Shown: positions 6,241 to 12,221 of the stretch, in pieces
Numbering within the stretch: the stretch's first letter is position 1
Layout: every line of letters starts with the position of its first letter
Source of the DNA: an uncultured Flavobacteriales bacterium
GTDB taxonomy: Bacteria > Bacteroidota > Bacteroidia > Flavobacteriales > UBA1820
Direction: 5' to 3'
DNA length: 12,221 nucleotides
Assembly (NCBI GenBank): GCA_959608625.1
Contig: CAUHQV010000050.1
Coordinates: 1-12,221 of the forward strand
Made by a program: the position numbers and the translations under genes
The notes under the pieces: model-generated
Seen by the model: the letters and a program-made list of their open reading frames with translations, nothing else
What the model was told of the DNA's origin: nothing
Databases searched by the model: none

Positions 6241-7536
6241 ATGAAACTCTGGGACAAAGGATATTCCATAGATAAGAAAATAGACGTATTTACCGTGGGG
6301 AACGACCGGGCGCTGGACGAAGTGTTGGCGCGGTACGACGTACTGGGTAACAAGGCCCAAGCGGTGATGCTGCACAAGATCGGGGTGCTGACAGACAAGG
6401 AACTGGAAGACGTGACGCGGGAACTCGATGCGATCGGGAAAGAGATCGACAAAGGGGGATTCCGGATCGAAAACGAGTTCGAGGACGTACATTCCAAAAT
6501 AGAGTTCATGCTTACCGAGCGGCTGGGCGATACGGGCAAAAAGATTCATACAGCCCGTTCGCGCAACGACCAAGTACTGGTTGATATGCACTTGTACGTA
6601 CGGGACGAGCTACTGTATGTCAGCGACGGGGTGAAGCGGCTTTTCGATTTGCTTATCGCCTTGTCGGAAAAGTACAAGGATGTCCTGCTGCCGGGATATA
6701 CCCATTTGCAGGTGGCGATGCCTTCGTCGTTCGGGCTGTGGTTCGGGGCATATGCCGAGAGCCTGGTGGACGACGTGTATATGCTGAACGCGGCCTATCG
6801 CGTGGCCGACCAGAACCCGCTCGGTTCGGCGGCCGGATACGGATCGTCGTTCCCAATAGACCGGGAGGTGACTACGCGTGAACTGGGCTTTTCCCAGATG
6901 AAAGTCAATTCCGTGGCGGCGCAGATGGGGCGGGGGAAACTGGAAAAGACGGCCGCTTTTGCGATGGCTTCCGTAGGAGGGACATTGTCCAAGATGGCGA
7001 TGGACGTCTGCCTGTACATGAGCCAGAATTTCGGGTTCGTATCGTTCCCGGACGAGCTTACCACCGGATCGAGCATCATGCCCCACAAGAAAAATCCCGA
7101 TGTGTTCGAACTGATACGTGCCAAGTGCAATACGGTGCAGGCGTTGCCCAACGAGTTGATCCTGATCCAGAACAACCTGCCTTCGGGGTATCAGCGCGAC
7201 CTGCAATTGCTTAAAGAATGTTTTGTGCCGGCGGTTTCGACCCTGAAGAGTTGCCTGGATATGGCCGTGTTCATGCTGGAGAATATCCGGGTGACCGAAA
7301 ACCTGCTCGAGGACGAGCGGTACAAATACGTTTTCAGCGTGGAGGAAGTCAATCGGCTGGTCGTTTCCGGGGTGCCTTTCCGCGATGCGTACAAGAAAGT
7401 GGGCAAAGAGATACAGGAGGGAATTTTTGCACCCGACAAAAAAGTCGTCCATACTCATATCGGTTCGGTGGGCAACCTGCGCAACGACCTGATCGTGGCC
7501 AAAATGGAAAAAGCGATGGACGGATTGGAAAAGTGA
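6241..7536 (+). CDS. argH: Argininosuccinate lyase
   Basis: This enzyme cleaves argininosuccinate to arginine and fumarate, the last step of arginine synthesis. It belongs to the fumarase/aspartase superfamily. Visible are ARSRNDQV (residues 105-112), GYTHLQ with the acid-base His155, and the family signature GSSIMPHKKNP (276-286) with the catalytic serine loop around Ser278. At 431 residues it is slightly shorter than many bacterial versions but looks complete. The start ATG follows an A-rich stretch with no Shine-Dalgarno, normal for Bacteroidetes. It follows the ArgE-type gene by 55 bases and ends just before a strong terminator. Confidence 0.96.
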   Translation: MKLWDKGYSIDKKIDVFTVGNDRALDEVLARYDVLGNKAQAVMLHKIGVLTDKELEDVTRELDAIGKEIDKGGFRIENEFEDVHSKIEFMLTERLGDTGKKIHTARSRNDQVLVDMHLYVRDELLYVSDGVKRLFDLLIALSEKYKDVLLPGYTHLQVAMPSSFGLWFGAYAESLVDDVYMLNAAYRVADQNPLGSAAGYGSSFPIDREVTTRELGFSQMKVNSVAAQMGRGKLEKTAAFAMASVGGTLSKMAMDVCLYMSQNFGFVSFPDELTTGSSIMPHKKNPDVFELIRAKCNTVQALPNELILIQNNLPSGYQRDLQLLKECFVPAVSTLKSCLDMAVFMLENIRVTENLLEDERYKYVFSVEEVNRLVVSGVPFRDAYKKVGKEIQEGIFAPDKKVVHTHIGSVGNLRNDLIVAKMEKAMDGLEK

Positions 7537-7556
7537 TCCGAACCCTGCACGTGTAA

Positions 7557-7588
7557 AAAGCGGCGGCTGCATTTGCAGCCGCCGCTTT
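7557..7588. terminator. Bidirectional terminator between argH and the DUF805 gene
   Basis: A 14-bp perfect stem (7557-7570 with 7575-7588) has a GC-rich core, a four-base loop ATTT, and A/T runs at its outer ends. It lies between converging genes and probably serves both. Confidence 0.9.
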
Positions 7589-7609
7589 CCGTTTCAAATA
7601 GAATCTCCT

Positions 7610-7930
7610 TTACTTGGCGGGCGCCTCACCGTATTTATTGGCGGCATTTTCACCGGGCTGGGCCCAGAGGTAAAGGTTGTACAGCGGGATGAGGATGAAC
7701 CAGCCGCATTTCCCGATGTCGTGCATCCGACGGATACCCACCCCGATGGAAGGCGGCAGTATGGCCAGCCCCCACAGGCTGTACAACAACTGGAAATGGA
7801 TCATCCGGACTACCACGTTCAGGACGACCGAAATGAGGAGGCTGTACAGGAAAAACCACCAGAATTCGCTCCTGTCGGCCCGGCCGGTAAATACGGCGTA
7901 CTTTTTAAGTACTTCGATAAAATAGTTCAT
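7610..7930 (-). CDS. DUF805 family inner-membrane protein
   Basis: The 106-residue protein shows the DUF805 pattern: an N-terminal GRADRSEFWWF (residues 16-26), a hydrophobic segment of about 20 residues (27-46), a second hydrophobic stretch (47-62), the conserved IRRMHDIGKCGW motif (about 66-77) and a third hydrophobic segment before the NKYGE tail. Two or three membrane helices are expected. The family is widespread (E. coli YhaH is a member) and has no settled function. It stands alone, converging on argH and divergent from the peptidase-like gene. Confidence 0.9.
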   Translation of the reverse strand: MNYFIEVLKKYAVFTGRADRSEFWWFFLYSLLISVVLNVVVRMIHFQLLYSLWGLAILPPSIGVGIRRMHDIGKCGWFILIPLYNLYLWAQPGENAANKYGEAPAK

Positions 7931-8015
7931 AGCGTGAATTTGTTTTTCCCTACTCGTATGGCTTTTCGGCTTCGCCCCGTTTACGGTTTCCGGACTCCTT
8001 TTCTAAAACGATTAC

Positions 8016-8023
8016 AAATTTAG
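8016..8023 (-). promoter_or_regulatory. Candidate -7 element for the DUF805 gene
   Basis: On the minus strand this reads TAAATTTG, an exact TAnnTTTG match. No good -33 TTTG is present upstream. It implies a leader of about 80 bases before ATG 7930. Confidence 0.4.
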
Positions 8024-8043
8024 TTTAATTTTTCATGCGGCAG

Positions 8044-8075
8044 TTTGTTTGTAATTTCTTTTTTGACTATATTCA
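8044..8075 (+). promoter_or_regulatory. Candidate promoter of the M15-like gene
   Basis: TTTG (8044-8047) is followed after 20 bp by TATATTCA (8068-8075), a partial match to TAnnTTTG. It favours translation from 8098 or 8101 rather than from the ATG at 8035, which lies upstream of it. Confidence 0.35.
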
Positions 8076-8097
8076 GGGGTGGGATTTAGATTTTAAA

Positions 8098-8571
8098 ATG
8101 ATGAAAGAAAACGAAAGAAAGACGGCGGAAGTAACCGTGCGAAAAGGAAGCCTTTCCGGCGCTTATGTGTCGATACTAAAAAAGGCGGGCGAAGAATCGG
8201 GAAATTACAGGATCGTGGTGACCAGTACGTGCCGCACCCCGCATGACCAGGCGCGGATCATGTTTGAGAACCTGGAGCGAAACGGTGTCCAAGAGCAGAA
8301 GAGGACTTACCGCGCACCGGGGCGGGAAGTAATAGCTGTATATGAGGAATTATCTGCAAAAAATAAGGGAAAAGGGGAGATAGTGTCTGCTATGGAGCAA
8401 AAAATTAAGTATCTTGGCCCTGAAAATGTGTCCAAACACTGCACCGACAGGGGCAATGTGGCCGACGTGTCGAAAAGCAATCTGTCGCACCCCGGGGAAT
8501 TCCTGCGGGCGGTACGGCCGAAAGTATCGCAGGCGTTGGACGAGAACGGATGCTTCCATATCGTATTTTAA
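8098..8571 (+). CDS. M15/hedgehog-fold peptidase-like protein
   Basis: The frame has the look of the M15 D-Ala-D-Ala peptidase fold: a central strand and turn VVTSTCRTPHDQAR, then SKHCTDRGNVADVS with a His and an Asp spaced like two zinc ligands, and a terminal FHIVF supplying a third His. Numbered from this start the candidate ligands are His114, Asp123 and His154. Enzymes of this fold cleave peptidoglycan cross-links or peptides. The frame is open back to an ATG at 8035, which would add 21 residues, but the candidate promoter and the A-rich ATGATG at 8098 favour the shorter form. Neither form has a convincing signal peptide, which is odd for a wall enzyme. The lipoprotein gene follows 9 bases later. 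Fold call moderate; activity unproven. Confidence 0.65.
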   Translation: MMKENERKTAEVTVRKGSLSGAYVSILKKAGEESGNYRIVVTSTCRTPHDQARIMFENLERNGVQEQKRTYRAPGREVIAVYEELSAKNKGKGEIVSAMEQKIKYLGPENVSKHCTDRGNVADVSKSNLSHPGEFLRAVRPKVSQALDENGCFHIVF

Positions 8572-8580
8572 AACGAAAAA

Positions 8581-9213
8581 ATGAAGAAACTGTTGTTTTG
8601 CTGCCTGTTGATCCTCGCGGCGGCGTGCAAGGGAAGCGGCCCTGCCGGTAACGACCGGAAGCAGCAGACGCTTGTTTCACCCGATTCGTTGGAGCGGCGC
8701 AATGTCGGGCAGCGGTTGTCTTTGGCCGAAAGTCCGTACGATTCGTCCTGTGTGCGGGGGCTGGCAGCCCCGATACTCTCGGATAATGCCCCTTTCGCGC
8801 AGTCCGGTTATTCATTCGTGCGGGTAACGCCCAACCGGAGCTATGAGATGTGCCGCTACGGCGACCATGCGGTGTTGGAAATAGCACAGGGCAGATGCGA
8901 ATATTTCAGTTTTGTCTTTACATGGAGTTATAACGGTGTCCCGGCGGAAATGTCCGACCGCGAACTATACGTCCGTGCGCTGGAAGATACCCGGGCGGCG
9001 GGGGTATGGTGCCGGGAGTTCGGGGCGGATGCCGCCGCCGGAGCGGATACCCTGCTGGTGAACCTGCAAAGGAACAGTGCCGGTATTGAAGGTATGGACT
9101 TTGATTTCTTGCCGCCGGTAGAAGATTTCTGGTACACGGTTCATCTGGATTCGCTGGCGCGTTTTTCGGATGCGGCGGTGGTGTCCATAGTCTATGCGAT
9201 AGGGCCTTTGTAA
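8581..9213 (+). CDS. Small lipoprotein of unknown function
   Basis: The 210-residue protein begins with a type II signal: KK, a hydrophobic core (residues 4-12) and AAAC with lipidated Cys16. The lipobox lacks the usual Leu/Val/Ile at -3, so it is slightly atypical. KGSG follows the cysteine, without the acidic residues of the Bacteroidetes surface-export signal, so a periplasm-facing location is more likely. The mature part is mainly polar and beta-like with several Cys residues (for example 58, 88, 104 and 143, by my count), and I recognise no family. It lies 9 bases after the M15-like gene, so the two are probably co-expressed, and it ends before a terminator. Confidence 0.75.
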   Translation: MKKLLFCCLLILAAACKGSGPAGNDRKQQTLVSPDSLERRNVGQRLSLAESPYDSSCVRGLAAPILSDNAPFAQSGYSFVRVTPNRSYEMCRYGDHAVLEIAQGRCEYFSFVFTWSYNGVPAEMSDRELYVRALEDTRAAGVWCREFGADAAAGADTLLVNLQRNSAGIEGMDFDFLPPVEDFWYTVHLDSLARFSDAAVVSIVYAIGPL

Positions 9214-9237
9214 GCTTACAGCCAGCTGATAAAAAAA

Positions 9238-9269
9238 GAAACACCCGCAGGTTTACCTGCGGGTGTTTC
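9238..9269. terminator. Bidirectional terminator between the lipoprotein gene and trxB
   Basis: A 14-bp perfect stem (9238-9251 with 9256-9269) closes a TTTA loop. It is preceded by an A-run for minus-strand use and followed by TTTC on the plus strand. It separates two converging genes. Confidence 0.9.
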
Positions 9270-9288
9270 CGTCTTATGAAGCGTTCAA

Positions 9289-10233
9289 TTATAATTCAAC
9301 CAGATACTTTTCTGCGTCCATAGCTGCTTTGCAGCCCGAACCGGCCGAGGTGATCGCCTGGCGGTAGCGGTTGTCCTGTACGTCCCCGGCGGCAAAGACA
9401 CCCGGCGCGCTGGTGTGCGAGGTATCGCCTTTGGTCACGATATAGCCTTCCGGATCCAGTTCCAGCTGGCCGGCAAAGACTTCGGTGCGGGGATGGTGTC
9501 CGATGGCCACGAAAACACCCTCGAGCTGGATGTCCCGTGCGGAATCGTCGATGTTGCTTTTCACGCGGATGCCCTCTACGCCCTGGTCGCCGTATATCTC
9601 GTCGATCCGGCTGTTCCACAGGATCTCGATGTTCTTGTTGGCTTTCACGCGGGCCTGCATGGCCTTCGAGGCGCGGAATGCATCGCGGCGGACGATGAGG
9701 TAAACCTTCGTGCATATTTTGGAGAGGTAGTTGGCCTCCTCCAGGGCGGAATCGCCTCCTCCCACTACGGCTACGGCCTTGTTGCGGAAGAAGAACCCGT
9801 CGCAGGTCGCGCAGGCGGATACCCCGTATCCTTTCAGTTTTTCTTCCGACGGGAGCCCGAGCCATTTGGCCGTGGCACCGGTGGCGACGATCAAGGCTTG
9901 GGCCTCGATCTTCTTTTCCCCGTCTATGGTCACCAAATGAGGTTCTCCTTTTTTGTGGGAAAGTTTCACTTCCGTCACTACACCCATGCGAATATCGGTG
10001 CCGAAACGGCGCGCTTGCTCTTCGATCTGGGCCATCAGTAGGTTGCCGTCCACTCCTTTGGGAAAGCCGGGAAAGTTCTCCACATCGGTCGTTTTAGTGA
10101 GCTGGCCGCCCATTTCTATCCCGGTGTACAGTACCGGCGTGCAATCGGCACGGGCTGCGTAGATAGCAGCCGTATAGCCTGCAGGGCCGGAACCAATGAT
10201 GAGTATCCTTACTTTTTCCACAGCGTTTTCCAT
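9289..10233 (-). CDS. trxB: Thioredoxin reductase
   Basis: This FAD/NADPH flavoenzyme reduces thioredoxin in the cytoplasm. From the start at 10233 (314 residues) it shows the FAD site GSGPAG (14-19), the redox pair CATC (Cys141 and Cys144), the NADPH site GGGDSALE about 15 residues later, and the C-terminal FAD motif AAGDV. The length is typical. The frame is open to 10275, but that longer start lies within the -7 element of a good promoter at 10273-10304, so ATG 10233 is preferred. The gene is alone on its transcript and is a core chromosomal gene. Confidence 0.97.
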   Translation of the reverse strand: MENAVEKVRILIIGSGPAGYTAAIYAARADCTPVLYTGIEMGGQLTKTTDVENFPGFPKGVDGNLLMAQIEEQARRFGTDIRMGVVTEVKLSHKKGEPHLVTIDGEKKIEAQALIVATGATAKWLGLPSEEKLKGYGVSACATCDGFFFRNKAVAVVGGGDSALEEANYLSKICTKVYLIVRRDAFRASKAMQARVKANKNIEILWNSRIDEIYGDQGVEGIRVKSNIDDSARDIQLEGVFVAIGHHPRTEVFAGQLELDPEGYIVTKGDTSHTSAPGVFAAGDVQDNRYRQAITSAGSGCKAAMDAEKYLVEL

Positions 10234-10272
10234 GATGTCGGTCGTATTTTTGTGATAGTTCTTTTCTGTATA

Positions 10273-10304
10273 CAAAAATACCCATTTTTCCCCGCAAGGG
10301 CAAG
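10273..10304 (-). promoter_or_regulatory. Promoter of trxB
   Basis: On the minus strand CTTG (10301-10304) is followed after 20 bp by TATTTTTG (10273-10280), an exact TAnnTTTG. Initiation near 10266 gives a leader of about 33 bases to ATG 10233 and excludes the 10275 start. Confidence 0.65.
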
Positions 10305-10323
10305 GCGTGGGGATTGTTTTTGT

Positions 10324-11052
10324 CTATTGCTGTATAGGTTTGCCCTCTATCGCCAGGAAGAAGGCTTCGCGGTAAGCGTCGGACACCGGGACGTAAGTTT
10401 TTCCGAATACGATACGGCCCCGTTCGATGACTTTGACGGCATCCAGGCGGACAATGTACGAGCGGTGGATGCGCATGAATTCCTCCGGGGGAAGGGATTC
10501 TTCGAGGTTTTTCAGGCTCATCTGCGTCACGATAGGCTTAGGCGAATCGGCGGTAAATATTTTCACGTAGTCTTTCAGCCCTTCGATGTACAGAATGTCT
10601 TTCAGGGCGATCCGCAACTGCCGGTAATCGGCGCGGACGAGCAGATGGGTTTTGGCCGCGATATTTTCCGGCTCGCCGCCTGCCGGGCGCGGCAGAGAGA
10701 ACCAGCGCAGGGCTTTATTGGCCGCGCGCAGGAATTCGTTGTAGTCGATGGGTTTGAGCAGGTAGTCGATCGCGTCGGCCTTGAAACCGTCCAGTGCGTA
10801 CTGTTGGAAGGCAGTGGTAAAGATTACCCGGGTGGTATCCCCGGTGAGGCGAGAGAGTTCCAGTCCGTTCATGCCGGGCATCTGGATGTCCATGAAGGCC
10901 ACGTCGATGCGCTGTTCGGCCAGGACTTGCAGGGCCTCGGCACCGCCGGCGCATTTTCCGGCCAGGCGGAGAAACGGGGTGCGCTCCACGTAGCGTTCCA
11001 TCAGGTCCAGCGCCAGCGGCTCGTCGTCGACGATCAGGGTAGAGAGGGTCAT
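10324..11052 (-). CDS. LytTR-family response regulator
   Basis: The 242-residue regulator has a receiver domain (about 1-120) with acidic Asp9/Asp10, phosphoacceptor Asp55 in FMDIQMPG, Thr79/Thr80 and Lys100 (LLKP). A LytTR DNA-binding domain follows (about 137-235) with ILYIEGLKDYVKI and the HRSYIV motif. Its ATG overlaps the kinase stop by four bases (ATGA), so it is translationally coupled to its partner kinase. LytTR proteins usually bind pairs of short direct repeats near promoters; a candidate pair lies upstream of the kinase. The target genes cannot be read from this window. Confidence 0.95.
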   Translation of the reverse strand: MTLSTLIVDDEPLALDLMERYVERTPFLRLAGKCAGGAEALQVLAEQRIDVAFMDIQMPGMNGLELSRLTGDTTRVIFTTAFQQYALDGFKADAIDYLLKPIDYNEFLRAANKALRWFSLPRPAGGEPENIAAKTHLLVRADYRQLRIALKDILYIEGLKDYVKIFTADSPKPIVTQMSLKNLEESLPPEEFMRIHRSYIVRLDAVKVIERGRIVFGKTYVPVSDAYREAFFLAIEGKPIQQ

Positions 11053-12119
11053 CGGGCGCGGGGATTTGAGGGGAGGGAAAGTTCACACCGGTACGTACCG
11101 TCCGCCACTCCGCGGGAGAACGTGTAATCGCTCCCGTAGATGAGTTTCAAGCGGCGTTCGAGGTTTTGGATACCGATACCCGAACCGCTGCGGTCCGAGT
11201 CGGTTTTGGGGAAATTGCTGTTGACCGTCCGGCAGACGATGCGGCCGCCTTCGGTCTTGATAGTTATTTCGATGAACGATTTCTCGCTGGGGCTCACCCC
11301 GTGCTTGAACGCGTTTTCCACCAGGGAAATGAAAATGAGCGGGGCGGTGACGGCCGAAGGGTCGTCGCTTTCCAGGGATATGTGCTGGGAGACATGGCTG
11401 CCGGTGCGCAGGGACATCAGGGCAATATAGTTGCGCAGGAAGTCGAGTTCTTTTTCCAGCGGCACTACCGCCGGGCCGCCTTCGTACAGGACGTAACGGA
11501 GCAGGCGCGAAAGTTCGTGTACGGCGTTTTGAGCTTTGGCGGAGTCGACCTCGATAAGGGCGTAGATATTGTTCAGAGTGTTGAACAGGAAATGCGGGTT
11601 GAGTTGGTTTTTCAAGTTGCTCAGCTCGGCCTCGCTGCGGCGGCGTTCGGCTTCGTTGCGTTGATTTTCGCTCTGCTGCCAGCGGGAGGTCATCTTGATG
11701 GCCACCGCCAGGGCGACGGTAAGCAGGTTGAGCATAAAATCCCGGGCCATGAACAAAATAGGCGGGATGAATCCTTCCTTGGGAGGGCCTTCGCGCAGGT
11801 CGCCGAACATTTCCATATGGAACGACCGCCAGAGATGCCCGGCGTACCACAGTACCAAGATCAACATGACGTTGAGCGCGATGAACAGGCCCCAGCGCTT
11901 CTGGAACATCAGGCGCGGGATGAGCAGGCAATAATTGGCATAAAATACGACCAGGAAAGACAAGGGTGTGAAGGCGTACCCTAAATACCATCCCAGGGTG
12001 ATGCCCGCGCTGCTTTGCCAGCGCAGGGCCAGGGGAAATGCGAACAAGATACCCCAGGCAATGATATGCCCGGCATACAGCAGGAACCGGTCGCCGCGTT
12101 TTTTAGGCATTGTGTCCAT
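11049..12119 (-). CDS. LytS/YpdA-type sensor histidine kinase
   Basis: The 356-residue kinase has four likely membrane helices (about 13-32, 43-66, 76-97 and 118-142), a coiled-coil linker (about 148-170), and a His_kinase domain with phosphoacceptor His176 in NPHFLFN, the N-box LVENAFKHG (Asn269) and the ATP-lid glycines GSGIGIQNL (312-320). No separate sensor domain is present, so the signal is probably sensed in or near the membrane. It probably phosphorylates the LytTR regulator that overlaps it. A second ATG at 12110 is a possible start. Confidence 0.95.
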   Translation of the reverse strand: MDTMPKKRGDRFLLYAGHIIAWGILFAFPLALRWQSSAGITLGWYLGYAFTPLSFLVVFYANYCLLIPRLMFQKRWGLFIALNVMLILVLWYAGHLWRSFHMEMFGDLREGPPKEGFIPPILFMARDFMLNLLTVALAVAIKMTSRWQQSENQRNEAERRRSEAELSNLKNQLNPHFLFNTLNNIYALIEVDSAKAQNAVHELSRLLRYVLYEGGPAVVPLEKELDFLRNYIALMSLRTGSHVSQHISLESDDPSAVTAPLIFISLVENAFKHGVSPSEKSFIEITIKTEGGRIVCRTVNSNFPKTDSDRSGSGIGIQNLERRLKLIYGSDYTFSRGVADGTYRCELSLPSNPRAR

Positions 12120-12153
12120 TTTGGTTGATGCAGGCTAAGTTACTGTTTTTAGG

Positions 12154-12173
12154 TTTTCCGGGAATTTTCCGGG
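12154..12173. promoter_or_regulatory. Direct repeat upstream of the kinase gene
   Basis: TTTTCCGGG occurs at 12154-12162 and 12165-12173, an 11-bp period that puts both on one DNA face. It lies 35-54 bp upstream of the kinase ATG. LytTR regulators bind tandem direct repeats with about this period, so autoregulation is plausible. The bases do not obviously match the published LytTR-site pattern. Confidence 0.4.
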
Positions 12174-12175
12174 TT

Positions 12176-12207
12176 AAAAAAAGCGGCCGCAACTGCGGTC
12201 GCGGCCG
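12176..12207 (-). terminator. Terminator of a gene beyond the right edge
   Basis: CGGCCGC (12184-12190) and GCGGCCG (12201-12207) form a GC-rich stem, followed on the minus strand by seven T residues (12176-12182). It would end a minus-strand transcript entering from the right before the kinase promoter region. Confidence 0.55.
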
Positions 12208-12221
12208 GTCGACTGAAAAAC

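Noticed and set aside
6610..7572. A 320-codon minus-strand frame opposite argH
   Set aside because: It mirrors argH, is unusually rich in His, Gln and Arg, and runs across the argH stop into the terminator region.
10290..10322. Hairpin CCCCGC / GCG-T-GGGG followed by T residues on the plus strand
   Set aside because: No plus-strand gene ends here, and on the minus strand, where the LytTR regulator ends, the stem is followed by A residues rather than T.
10252..11127. A 291-codon plus-strand frame opposite the LytTR regulator
   Set aside because: The minus-strand regulator has every expected motif; this frame is its complement and crosses the kinase-regulator junction.
1..12221. CRISPR array or insertion sequence
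   Set aside because: No regularly spaced 20-40 bp repeats with unique spacers and no transposase frame were seen.

Overview
The window looks like a piece of a Bacteroidota chromosome, probably order Bacteroidales. The evidence is the recurring -33 TTTG / -7 TAnnTTTG promoter pattern, the lack of Shine-Dalgarno sequences, a tyrosine integrase of the usual Bacteroidetes architecture, and a LytS/LytTR two-component pair with a 4-base ATGA overlap. By eye the right two thirds (from about 4090) are clearly more GC-rich than the left third, and the change falls at a tRNA-Asp gene.

Left region (1-4090): the end of an integrated mobile element. A tyrosine integrase lies just inside the 3' end of tRNA-Asp(GTC) and reads away from it. 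Between the two are a 9-bp inverted repeat over the integrase translation start and four GTATAC palindromes, which look like operator and att-arm sites. Further in is a superfamily 2 helicase gene split into two frames. It is bracketed by two copies of a 40-bp module: identical 10-bp inverted arms, TGCACACTTA and TAAGTGTGCA, exactly 20 bp apart, around an AT-rich spacer with a TATA core. One copy abuts the helicase start codon and the other lies just past its stop codon. This helicase-plus-module unit is the most unusual thing here. Its layout recalls helicase-type origin-binding proteins and their origins, but that function is only inferred. Both the helicase and the integrase seem to need one extra base to read as full-length proteins, so this end of the element may be decaying, may use recoding, or may contain sequence errors. 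The other end of the element lies beyond the left edge of the window.

Right region (4090-12221): ordinary chromosomal genes. Divergent promoters separate tRNA-Asp (minus) from a plus-strand run: a BtuF-like binding protein without a signal peptide, an M20 deacylase of the ArgE type and argininosuccinate lyase (argH). The last two suggest arginine biosynthesis. A strong two-way terminator separates argH from a convergent DUF805 membrane protein. Next, on the plus strand, come an M15-fold peptidase-like protein and a small lipoprotein, then another two-way terminator. Thioredoxin reductase follows on the minus strand with its own promoter. Last is a minus-strand LytTR response regulator overlapping its LytS-type histidine kinase, with a 9-bp direct repeat upstream of the kinase and a terminator from a neighbouring transcript at the right edge.
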